Assembly (NCBI GenBank): GCA_947095585.1
Contig: OX352765.1
Span: forward strand, 78,971,976 to 79,035,975
Length of the DNA: 64,000 bases
Direction of reading: 5' to 3'
DNA from: Nephrocerus scutellatus
Lineage: Eukaryota > Arthropoda > Insecta > Diptera > Pipunculidae
Made by a program: the position numbers and the translations under genes. The notes below the pieces were generated by a model that saw nothing but the letters and a program-made list of their open reading frames with translations, did not search any database and was not told the origin of the DNA. Below, one piece after another: positions 21,769 through 31,489 of the stretch; within the stretch, counting starts at the first letter, position 1, and the number at the start of each line of letters is the position of its first letter.

Positions 21769-22222
21769 CAGTAGATTCTCGATTAATTGAACTTTTGTTT
21801 ATATAAATTACTCGGCAACCTCAAAATGCTAACACCTGTCTAGATAGTATGTCTAGTAGAGATATACAGTAGATTCTCGATTAATTGAACTTTTGTTTAT
21901 ATAAATTACTCGGCAACTGAAAAATGCTAACACCTGTATAGATAGTATGTCTAGTAGAGATATACAGTAGATTCTCGATTAATTGAACTTTTGTTTATAT
22001 AAATTACTCGGCAATTGAAAAATGTTAACACCTGTCGAGACAGTAGATGCATTCAGGCATCTGATGTTTGTTTACATGAATTCTCTGTAAATAAGTTTGA
22101 TAATAATATTGTATCTACTTTTTCGGCACTTTGTATACACTTCCACGATATTACTAACCTTTCAATTTTAGCACTTTTCTAACACTTCAAGTTCTAAGTT
22201 CAATGTAATCGAGAATCTACTG
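21769..22222. mobile_element. pogo/Tigger-like MITE with a triplicated left end
   Basis: The left end is CAGTAGATTCTCGATTA with TTGAACTT after it. The right end is its inverse (22197-22222) with one small indel. Both ends are flanked by TA, the target of Tc1/mariner elements, and the TIR form (CAGT..., CTCGATTA) resembles pogo/Tigger ends. The left 98 bp occur three times in direct tandem, starting at 21769, 21867 and 21965. No transposase is present, so it depends on an element elsewhere. Confidence 0.8.
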
Positions 22223-22226
22223 TAGT

Positions 22227-22599
22227 TTCTAAGTTGAATAATTAAAAAAAGAACACAAGTGAGTACCCAAGTGAGTAAAATAGACCACTTTTTAAGTCAT
22301 ATTGCCCAAAGCAGGACTTCTGCACGCAGAGGATTTCTTTATATTTTTCGCAAAGCTGTCCAAACCTATTATGGTATACAACTCATATCAAGGGGTCAGC
22401 AATACTTTTTGGATTGAGTCCATTATTGTATCGAAAATAACCTTTTAACAGATTAGTGACTGCAAGTACTAAGGGAATTCTTTCGGTGGAATCAATGCTT
22501 GTCAGATTAAAACAAGTTCAAGTACGACACACGGCACACAGTCTTTTATTATTTGGTAATAACGCCAAAATATCTGTTTTTGAAAGTATTTTCCCCTTT
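22227..22599. other. No gene recognised
   Basis: This is a single-copy-looking stretch between the MITE and the minisatellite. The ORF at 22456-22809 runs into the repeat array and is not supported as a gene. Confidence 0.35.
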
Positions 22600-23545
22600 C
22601 CACTCTTCACACGCGGGATACCAAAATTTGCACCTGACATTGAGCTGCTCACAAAATTTCAGCAATCTAGGTTGTGTGAAAGGTGGTTGGAAAGGTCCTC
22701 AAAAAACGAAAAACTGACAACACTTCTACTCATCACTCGCGCCACATACGACACGCGATACACGTCAGACGCGGAATATCAAAAATGCTATATGGGGCTT
22801 AGACACTGACAAAATTTCAGTTCTCGAGATCGAAAAAAAATGTCCGCTCATTACACGCGTCACACGCGAAGCGCGACTCACGTCACACGCTGAATGTAAA
22901 AAGTGCTATTTGGGACTTAGACACTCACAAATTTCAGCTCTTTGGGTCGTATGAAAGGTGGTTGCAAAGGACCCCAAGAAGACGAAAACTGACAACACTT
23001 CCACTCATCACACGCGCCACATGCGACACGCGATACACGTCTGACTCGGAATATCAAAAATGCTTAGACACTCACAAAATTTCAGTTCTCGAGGTCGTGC
23101 GAAAGGTGGTTTAAAAGTACCTCAAAGGAGTCGAAAAAAGCTTTCCACCCACCACACGCGCCACACGCGAAACGCGTCACACGCAGAATGTAAACAATGC
23201 TATTTGGGACTTAGACTCTCACAAAATTTCAGCTCTTTAGGTTGTTTAAAAGGTGGATAAAAGGACCTCAAAAAAGTAAAAAACACACATCACACGCGCC
23301 ACAAGCGAAACACGACACGCGGAGTACAAAAATGCTATTTGGAACGCAGACACTCACAACATTTCAGCTCTATAGGTCATATGAAAGTTGGTTTAAAAGA
23401 CCTCAAAGAAGTCGAAAAAAAAAATCCATTCATCACACGCGCCACATGCGAAATGCGTCACACCGGAATGTAAAAAATGCTCTTTGGGACTTAGACACTC
23501 ACAAAATTTCAGCACTCTAGGTCTAAAAGGACCTCAAAGTAGTTG
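22600..23545 (+). repeat. Second ACGCG-type minisatellite, about 7 units of 115-160 bp
   Basis: CACTCACAAAATTTCAG recurs near 22648, 22806, 22925, 23070, 23218, 23351 and 23498. Each unit continues with TAGGTCGTATGAAAGGTGGTT, an A-rich part, then CATCACACGCGCCACACGCGA and an ATGCTATTTGGGACTTAGA block. It is a different family from 8540-9290 but shares the CACACGCGCCACACGCGAC element. A fragment in reverse orientation lies at 38925-39090. ORFs inside are artefacts. Confidence 0.85.
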
Positions 23546-23684
23546 AAAATATAGACAAAAAGGGGTCAAGTCAAGTTAAATAAAAGTTTTGACCACAAGG
23601 GGATCATTGGTCACGAGACCGCCTATAAACTAGCTATAACTGGTTCTTTATGTAAGAAAGTCCTAAGAAAGCTCCCTATCTATT

Positions 23685-24650
23685 TTTGCATTCATATCCC
23701 CCAGAATGATTTTTACATCATACTGAGGACAGGCATGGAGCTCCCGTTCGACTGATTCAAAGAATTCTTCTTTTTCATCATCTGGGGAATCCTCTGCGTG
23801 AACGTTTATGAAGCTTATCTTTTTAAATCTTTCCCAGATTAGAACTTTATACAGCCATACGAGAATTCGGCATCACAATTAAACTGGCACGTCGATCATG
23901 ATTAAAATTATAAGCCAAGTAAAAATATCCGGATCACTATCAAGACCATTCAACATCAATAACGGAGGCCTGCGTCCTCTTCAACCTGGCGTTGGCGAGA
24001 GAAATCATCCTCTATTCAGATACTGGCTTACGCAGACGACATTGACATCGTCGGTAGAAACCCAAGAGCTTTGCAGGAATTTTTCATCCAGATCGAGTAG
24101 GCGACACGAAATATGGGGCTGCACATAAATGAGAGCAAAACAAAGCACATGGTGGCCACGTCTGCGAGTAGAAGATCCAACAATGGTCCCTTAAATTAAA
24201 ATGAGTTCGAGTTTGAAGTAGTCCAATCCTTCAACTATCTCGGTTCAACTGTAGCAGCCGATAACACCATACGCGCACGGTTACTTAAAGCCAACAAAGC
24301 CTACTATAGTCTGTCAAGACTCTTCAAATCCAGGAACTTAACCATGGTCATAACATTACTTACATATGGATCAGAGACTTGGGTGCTTAGCATAAAGCAT
24401 TCTGACCTTTTAGCCGCGTTCGAGAGAAAAGTCTTACGTAGAATTGTTGGCCCCTTATGTGAGGGAGGATTCTATAATGATAAGATCTACGAGCGTTACC
24501 ACGATGTCGACATCGTGAAGAGAATTAAGCTCGGCAGGTTTTGGCGGGGGCAGGACATAAGCTCGCATGAGCGAAGGGGATCTTGCTCGGAAAGCACTTT
24601 GCGGTAGGATTTATGGAACACGACAGTGAGGCCGGCCAAGCCTAAGTTCC
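23685..24650 (+). mobile_element. RTE LINE fragment with inverted 5' segment (copy A)
   Basis: 23685-23841 matches the RTE endonuclease region in reverse (compare 34155-34315), encoding the INVHAEDSPDDEKEEFFES block on the minus strand. 23842-24650 is plus-strand RTE from the palm onward, ending with FNYLGSTVAADN, LTYGSETWVLS and LRRIVGP. The two parts meet directly, leaving out about 1.9 kb of the element, as expected from twin-primed insertion. The plus part has frameshifts, for example around the YADD box near 24030. The ORFs at 23898-24128 and 24344-24607 are fragments of it. Confidence 0.75.
24344..24607 (+). pseudogene. C-terminal part of RTE ORF2 (copy A)
   Basis: The frame encodes LLTYGSETWVLSIKHSDLL and KVLRRIVGPLCEGG, the region after the reverse transcriptase thumb that is also seen at 45332-45682 in copy D. 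It then shifts frame, with a garbled RMSEED-type region near 24570. It is only part of a protein and has no start context of its own. Confidence 0.7.
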
Positions 24651-24659
24651 CTTTAGGTC

Positions 24660-27090
24660 TCAAACATTTTTCTACAAACTTCTATACGAATAAAACTGCA
24701 ATCGCAAATCTCCTTCTAGAAGTATAAATACTAGTGTGCTCTGAAGTTTTTAATTCGGCTAAAAATAGCTCACGCTCAGATACAAACACACATAAGATAT
24801 GATCGATATTTTTCTTCATGAAGGGCAAGCAGGAAAAAAAATTGATTACACAAATAACTTGCAACTCAAATTGAGATCTCATTTTATGTGCGAGTTGGAC
24901 CTTCGATCTGTCTGCAGTATGCAGTGTATACTACCGCATACCGTGTGCGTACAGTATGCGTGATTGCACGATTAATCCATTCATAAATTATTCCTCTTTG
25001 CTGTAACATCGGCGCGGCGTGTCCCCCAAGGGCAATAGGCTGGCTGGCTGGTAGTCAGGCAGGAAAGATAGACGGACGGACATGACGTGCACTGTAAAGA
25101 GCAATATCATTTCTCATTTAATACGAATGGGAATGCGCGAAGCACTGCACAGAATTCAAAGTAAAAACAACAACAACAACAAGAAGGAAAAAAAATGTGC
25201 CGTGCATTAAATCGTTAACACCTCGGCCGGATGAGATAATTCACCATAAATAGGGATATGCAGCGTACGCAGTACCTCCAGCGACTGCAACAGAACGCAA
25301 CGGCGGGAAAAAGGAACAAGAAAACCATAGCTATGGGTATTTCTACCACCTCGCCAGCCTTCCTCCCGAAAGCGCTCTTTCAATCTCACTCGGTCTCATG
25401 CAAATTATCTATGGGGCCGGCATAGACCACGCACAACCTAAAGGAATAAAAAATTAAGGTTTCCTGATTAAGGCTCAATCAGTAACGACGCTTTGGGTTA
25501 ATATTACAGACGACGAGTAATGCTTTCGAGATACTCGTACGTACGTAGTTATCGATAAAACTTCAATTAAAGGTGCCAGCTACAAGATACAAGATACAAG
25601 TGAGCTTCCAGAACGGACGGCGGCTGCTGCAAGAATCAAATCATAAAACTAACCTCTTCGGTTAAAGGTGATAAAAGGAGGAAAGATGATTGTCACAATA
25701 ATGCAATAAAATTAAATTCGACATTTGTGCCAGGGCCCTTCGATTGGCGCTGTTGTATCTATAGATACTACATCTTTTGGCATCAGCATCAATATCTGTT
25801 TTATTGCTTTTCATCCCGTTTGTTTTTACGAGCTACGAGGATCGTTGCGATTGCGATGCGGCCGAGGCCGACGACCAAAACAACGACTCAAATCAGCAGA
25901 AGTGCTAACTTTTTTGTACCGTCGCCATGTTTTGTATTGTGAATTTGTTGTGTATGCTTGGTTGTGAGCGGTGTCGGCGGTATGTTCGTGCCCTTGTCTT
26001 GTATTGGTCGTCTTTCTTCTGAACATCCATTCATAGAGATTCATTTCATCGCTGAGTGTATCCCTTGAGCGGCTCAGCCGTACCAGGGACAAATTATCTC
26101 TTTCGATATAAATCTGAATAAACACAAGCGAAACTCGAAGTTTGTCCACCACACCTCATCATCGTGAGCGTGAGCGTGAGTTTCTGGAGCGGATAATCTG
26201 TGGATACGTGGCCGCCAAACGACACAACCGAAAAACATGACATTCTTGTTAAAATTGTGGTTCGATTTTATATTTTTTTTGGTTTTCGGTTTTCGGTTTT
26301 TTTGTTATTCATTCCTCTTTTTTGCATCTCTCTCCTCTCATTTTCGTTTCGTTCGATTGGATTTGGTCTTTTCCGTATGATTCCGCAAAAGGGTCATAAC
26401 ATGACGCTTAAGTGTTGTTTGTGTTTGGCTAGCAGACAGACAGACAGACAGACAGACATACAGACGACAGGCACCAGAATCAGAACACAGAAAAACACTC
26501 TCAAGGTGTCTCTGCCGCCATTAAATTGTCATCGTCGTTCGAATGTATGATGACGCTGAATATGTCCTGAATGTCTCTCACTAGTGCATTTGGTATGCAG
26601 ATTTGGTTGCTAGTCGCTTTTTCACCTTTTATCTCACTCAAAGGGCAATTTAGCGCGGATGAGAGCTGTGTATCCTCCACGAGGACCTCACACATCTCAC
26701 TGCGCGCTAGGTCGAGGTTGAACAATTCTGCGCTTGCTTGCTTGTTTGTTCCATTGTAATGCTTTCCGCTTCAGGAGTCGTCTTGAAGCACTGATCAATG
26801 CATAGGCTTGTTCTAAATTCTTGAAAAGCACGTTAAGTGTCATGTAAATTTTTCACACTTTTGAGTGTTTTCTTTTTTGTTGGACTAAAAATTGCGACAT
26901 TCATAGACATTGGAATCCATTTTATTCAACGAAATTCATTAAATCGAATGTATTTTTCAGCTAAATCGAAAAGTTGTGATGATAGTAGAGAACCCTGAGC
27001 ATTTTCATATTGGAAACTATAACTAAGTAGATAAGTAAGGTAAGTTTTGTTCGATTTAAATAATAGTTTCTGTATACATATTATTTATAT
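24660..27090. other. No gene recognised; microsatellite and weak ORF
   Basis: Mostly single-copy-looking DNA, with a (CAGA)n microsatellite at 26433-26458 and polyT runs near 26270-26300. A minus-strand frame at 26501-26775 is open and has fairly protein-like composition (LSEIKGEKATSNQICIPNAL) but has no ATG, no recognisable domain and an open antisense frame. It might be an exon; I do not call it a gene. Confidence 0.35.
26433..26458 (+). repeat. (CAGA)n microsatellite
   Basis: Six to seven CAGA repeats in a row. Confidence 0.9.
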
Positions 27091-27092
27091 TA

Positions 27093-28407
27093 TAAAGGGT
27101 CCGCCAAATAACTTTTTTTTTTTTGAAAATGCTATAAAAACTAAAAACTACTGAATATTTTCTCAAATTTCTGTTTTTATTTGAAAGTGCAATCCTTCCG
27201 GTTAACAATGGAAAATAATTTCATTCAAATGGCTGCCTCGGCTTGCCATGCAGTAGCCTACACGATCGGTCCAATTTTTAAGCACATTATCGATTGTGTG
27301 CAGCTGTATTTCACCAATGGCTTCACGAATATTGTCCTTTAAAGCGTCAATTGTCTCTGGCTTGTCGGCGTAACACTTATCTTTTAGGGCACCCCACAAA
27401 TAATAGTCCAACGGTGTCAAATCGCAGCTCCGAGGTGGCCAAACGACATCAGCTCTGCGGCTGATAATGCGATCTTCAAAAACAGGGCGCAAAACATCGA
27501 GTGTAGCTTCGGCTGTGTGGCACGTAGCGCCGTCCTGTTGAAACCAAATGTTGCCAATATCCTCCTCTTCAATTTTTGTAAACAAAAATTCGTTCAACAT
27601 GGCCCGATAACGATCGCCATTGACTGTAACGGCCACTCCTTGCTCATTTTCGAAGAAAAATGGCCCAATTATGCCTCTGGACCAAAATCCGCACCAAACT
27701 CGACTCTGACTCGTTTTGGGTGTACCGGCTTTTCAATGTATGCGTGCGGGTTTTCTGTGCCCCAAATGCGACAATTTTGCTTGTTTACATACCCGCCAAG
27801 ATCAAAATGAGCTTCATCCGAAAAGATGATTTTTTTGGCAAAATCGGCATCTTCTGTAAGTCGATCGCAGGCCCACTCAGCGAAGCGAAAACGCATTGGA
27901 TGGTCAGTTGGCTTCAACTCCTGAACCAATTGGACTTTGTATGGCGTCATACCAAGGTCTTTATGCAAAATTCGTCTCAATGATGTCTCCGAAATGTTCA
28001 ATTGTTGAGAACGACGGTGAATTGATGTTGATGGCGCTTCACGCACACTTTCTGCCACAGCATCAATATTCTCGGGTGTACGCACTGTTTTTGGCTTTTC
28101 ACGCTTTGGTTTATCGATGAGGATGCCAGTTTCTTTTACTTTTTTCACAAGATAACGAACAAACGGAGCTGACGGTGCTTCTCTTCTTCCAAAATACGTA
28201 CGCAATTTTCGCATACATTCTGCAACATTACCTTGATTTTCAAAGTAATGTCGCAATATTTCCCAGCGTTGTTCAAGCGTATACACAACCATATTCGTTC
28301 AGCGGAAGGATACAACTAATTATCTGTCAAATCAGACATGAGCTAAGTGTTACCATTCACGAAATAAGCACTAGTTGAAAAAAAAACTTTAGATGGCGGA
28401 CTCTTTA
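27093..28407 (-). mobile_element. DD41D (rosa-type) mariner element
   Basis: A 1,315-bp element is flanked by TA dinucleotides. Ends are TAAAGGGTCCGCCA (left) and the inverse of TAAAGAGTCCGCCA (right), followed by imperfect pairing into T-rich tips, giving TIRs of about 27 bp. It contains one transposase gene on the minus strand, broken by a frameshift near 27670. The right end lies next to the truncated LINE at 28410-29400. The catalytic spacing is the one known from the rosa mariner subfamily first described in tephritid flies. Confidence 0.88.
27202..28292 (-). pseudogene. mariner transposase, DD41D type, one frameshift
   Basis: The ATG at 28290-28292 starts MVVYTLEQRWEILRHYFEN, the first helix-turn-helix of the DNA-binding half; a second lies around SIHRRSQQLNISETSLRRIL. 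The catalytic half has FSDEAHF (first Asp), QDGATCHT (second Asp, about 27525) and LTPLDYYLWGAL (third Asp, about 27405), with 41 residues between the second and third. The first frame (207 aa) runs into a stop at 27669, and the rest (from about 27690 down to 27202) continues in another frame, consistent with a small insertion near 27700. Total length without the break, about 350 residues, is normal for mariner. It would cut and paste the element at TA sites, but this copy cannot make an intact enzyme. Confidence 0.88.
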
Positions 28408-28409
28408 TA

Positions 28410-29400
28410 TCAATTTAATAATTCTTTTTTTTGTTTTTGATACAAATCCACACCGTTGATCGTATGTTCTATGGTCTCTTCCTCCTCCTCGTCCATGCAA
28501 CTTCTGCAGAAGTCATTATATTCGACACCCATCCTTCTCGCGTGTTTCCCTAGAAGGCAGTGTCCTGTCATTATCCCTAAAACCGTTCTTAGTTCACGTC
28601 TTTGTAGGGAAATAAGCGTAGTTGAGCGCCACAAGTCCAGCTTTGGGCAGACATGTCTATTTGTTATTGTTTCTGCCTCCTTCCGAAGCTCAAATTTCAG
28701 TGTCGCGATAAGACTCCCTACCTCCGCCCTTTCCGGTAGCAGCTGGAGAGTCGTACCACGTCTAGCTAACTCGTCCGCCCTGCAGTTCCCCTCGACATCC
28801 GTGTGGCCCGGGACCCATATGATCCTTATATTGTACTGCTCACTCATCTCGTTAAGAAAGGAGTAACAACTCAATGCCACCTTAGATTTCAGTGAGACCA
28901 CCTCCAACGATTTTATGGACGCCTGACTGTCCACATAAATGTTAATCTTCTTTGATGATAATACATTATGCTTCAGCCAGCTCATGACCTCTTCAATCGC
29001 TATCACCTCAGCCTGGTATACGCTACAGCGATCAGGACGGACAGATAAGCTTACTTTCAGCTTGTCACAGAAGACTCCTGCTCCTACTTTACCGTCTAGG
29101 TTAGAGCCATTCGTGAAAAACTGTATTGTTTCATTATCGGTTACGGATCCACTCTTCCAGTCTTCTCTGGAGGGTATTGTTGTCCGAAAACCTTCTTGAA
29201 AGCATAACACTGGTGTTATCAAGTCGCGTAGCTGTAATTGCCGCTTTCTGTTTATCCAAATATATCTAGCGCGAGTTGGTGTTGATCTCAGCGCCCCGCT
29301 TATAAGCATACAGGCCGCGCTTTGTACCTTCCCCAATATACTTATATACGTGGTTTTTTCCATACCTGGCCACCATACGCAATACAATTAAAATAACAAC
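28410..29400 (-). pseudogene. LINE ORF2 C-terminal part: RNase H and cysteine-rich tail
   Basis: One long minus-strand frame of 325 codons. It begins inside the post-reverse-transcriptase connection (GKVQSAACMLISGALRSTPT). RNase H follows with FTNGSNLDG (the usual DGS Asp replaced by Asn), YQAEVIAIEE, YVDSQASIKSLE and IIWVPGHTDVEGNCRADELA. A C-terminal HCLLGKHARRMG ... FCRSCMDEEEEETIEH region is typical of Jockey-, R1- and LOA-related LINEs. The reverse transcriptase domain is absent, so the copy is 5'-truncated near 29400, and the last 20 codons run into an A-rich tail next to the mariner. Despite truncation the frame is intact, so the copy is fairly young. The ATG at 29385 is not a natural start. 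Confidence 0.8.
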
Positions 29401-29830
29401 AACAGAGACATTTATGATTCTGTCAGGCTTCACAACACAATGATGAGGAATGAAATAATTGACATCCGGAACATCTGCTGGACATAACCTTTCCATGTGC
29501 CCCAACGCTTCATATTCATCCATGAATTTGATGTACTTTGATTTTCACATCACTTTTCTGATGGACTTTGTTTTCTCGCTGAAGTCGTCCAGTCTTCAGA
29601 ATTTTTCCAAGATTTCTGAGGTTCTTTCGTGTTCTTGTGTAGATACAGCACATTTTGCAGTAACTATTGTAACGGTTTCTTTGTTTGCCAATGACGATCC
29701 ATCCAAGAACTGTATTTTGTAGTAATGGTAAGTGTTTTCCTATTTTCAGCTGTTCTAGGCGGAGTTAGTTATGGTAAAATTCTGCTCCAATTAAGAGATC
29801 CATTCCTCTAGATTTGAAGAATTCGGGTTC
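29401..29830 (-). mobile_element. BEL/Pao LTR retrotransposon fragment
   Basis: The minus strand encodes, in shifting frames, VLGWIVIGK near 29690, a SEILEKFWKTDD-type block near 29610 and KFMDEYEALGHMERLC with VNYFIPHHCVVKP near 29425-29530. LGW, LEKFWE and the EYE.LGHM..YYLPHH order are signature blocks at the start of Pao/BEL reverse transcriptase. The protein ends abruptly after VVKPD where an AACAACAAC run begins (29400). No LTRs were recognised. It is a decayed fragment. Confidence 0.7.
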
Positions 29831-29869
29831 GGCATCAATATTTCCTAAAAACCACCTTAAGATTCCCTT

Positions 29870-30760
29870 AAGACCCCGTGAAAACAGTCTCACGACCCTA
29901 CTTTAGAACACCTAAACACCTCCTCAAGACTCAATCACGACCCTCTCAAAACCCCCTCAAGATCCCCTCAAGATCCAACTAAAGATCCTTACCAAACCCC
30001 CTCGGAACCCTCATGAACACTACCTAAAGACTCTCTCAAGATCACCTTAAGACCCCGTTAAGACCACGTAACTACCCCCATTAATACGCACACAAGACCC
30101 CCGCAAACACTTCTTAAGATTTCCTTAAGACCCCCTCAAAACACTCAAGACCACTTAAAGACCCCCTCAAGATTCCACTCATGACGCTCATAAAATCCCC
30201 TTAAAACCTTCTTAAGACCCCATTAAGACCCCATTAAGACTCCACTCAAGACCCTATCAAAATCCCCTCAAGAACCCCTCAAGACCACCTAAGGACCCCC
30301 TCAAGACTCCACTAAAGATCCTCACAAAATTCCCTCGAGAGCCCCTCAAGACCACCTCAGGACCCCTTCTAAGAAACCCTCAAGGCCCACTTTGGATACC
30401 CTTAATAACCCCAAAAAACCCTCTTAAGAACCTACTCAAGACCACTTAAGATCCCCTCAAAATCCCTCTCAAAACCCCTTCAAGACCCTGCTCAAGATTC
30501 TCTTAAGACCCAACAAAACCCTCATAAGACTTTACCAAAGAAACTCCCAAAATCCCATCAAGATCCCCTCAAGACCGACCACCTAAACACCCCCTCAAGA
30601 CCCCACTAAAGATCCTCACAAAACCCGCTCGGGATCCCCCTCAAAACTACTTAAAGACTCCCTCAAAATTACCTCAATACCCCGTTAAGACCACGTTACT
30701 ACCCCTATCAATACTCCCTCAAGAACCCCACAAAATCTTCTTAAGATCTCCTCAAGTAAT
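29870..30760 (+). repeat. C/A-rich degenerate minisatellite (CTCAAGACCCC type)
   Basis: About 890 bp are built from degenerate units of 10-12 bp, such as CCCCCTCAAGACC and CCCTTAAGACC, with longer periods of about 60-110 bp. One strand is strongly depleted of G, giving marked strand asymmetry. No ORF is present. Confidence 0.85.
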
Positions 30761-31174
30761 CGTATTTATAATTTTTGAAAAAAGTATGAGATGCTTAGAG
30801 TGAAAAATCTTCTAACCTGTCTTAATCTAAATTTCATATTCTAATGCCATATCTTATTCACTATCTCTGTAAATGTCCCAAATGACGGGTTCAAGACTCC
30901 ACAAATAGGGAAACCTTTATTTGTCGACCTGAGGGAGTTTTCGGAGTGCCGGATCACCGATCTGATCTTGTACCGGAATACTACAGGTTGCGGTTATAAC
31001 CATTTACAGATACCTATCACGTCATAGGGTCTCCCAACGTCTGTGGTTTTAAAACGGCGCACTCTTACGCTATTTGAGGCCTTCGTTAAGGCGGCGCGGA
31101 CCACCACTCTACCTACCTTCCTACCTACCTACTGTCATATGACCGTGTAGATTAATCCTTAATTGCGAGCTTAA
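30761..31174. other. No gene; short repeat fragments
   Basis: Contains a (CTAC)n-like microsatellite at 31109-31133 and otherwise nothing assignable. Confidence 0.4.
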
Positions 31175-31475
31175 AGGGCAAAGCTTATAATCAATGCGGG
31201 TGAATTTTTTTCAGCGTGCGTGTGTTTGTGAGTTTGTCAGTTTGTCCACTTAGATATTTCGACTTCTACCAGTCAGAATTTGATGGGACTTGTTTTAAAA
31301 GAGTTGTTTCGTGCTTGGCTTGAGATGGCGTAATTTCCGAATTTTCTTTGTTCATAGGGGTAGTTTAAGGAGGAAAAGTAACCACAGAGGGGTTTTTTCA
31401 TAAAACTAAAATCCTTTTAAGCTTATTCAGTCTTTAGACTAAATAACAACTATCCATATGGCGAGCTGAGAAGTT
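31175..31475 (-). mobile_element. Array-free copy of the short element at 8329-9354
   Basis: Read on the minus strand, it begins CTTCTCAGCTCGCCATATG and ends with a GATTATAAGCTTTGCCC-type tip and GCTCGC, as in the copy at 8329-9354. The interior shares the AGTCCCAT..AAATTCTGAC block. It has no ACGCG minisatellite; only one seed-like stretch (ACACACGCACGCTGAAAAAA) occupies that place. Confidence 0.65.
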
Positions 31476-31489
31476 CCAAATTACGATCT

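Noticed and set aside
22456..23520. ORFs of 66-117 codons
   Set aside because: Translations of the second minisatellite; the repeated peptide follows the DNA period.
25826..26152. Minus-strand ORF of 108 codons
   Set aside because: No recognisable domain, overlapping plus-strand frames, composition not convincing.
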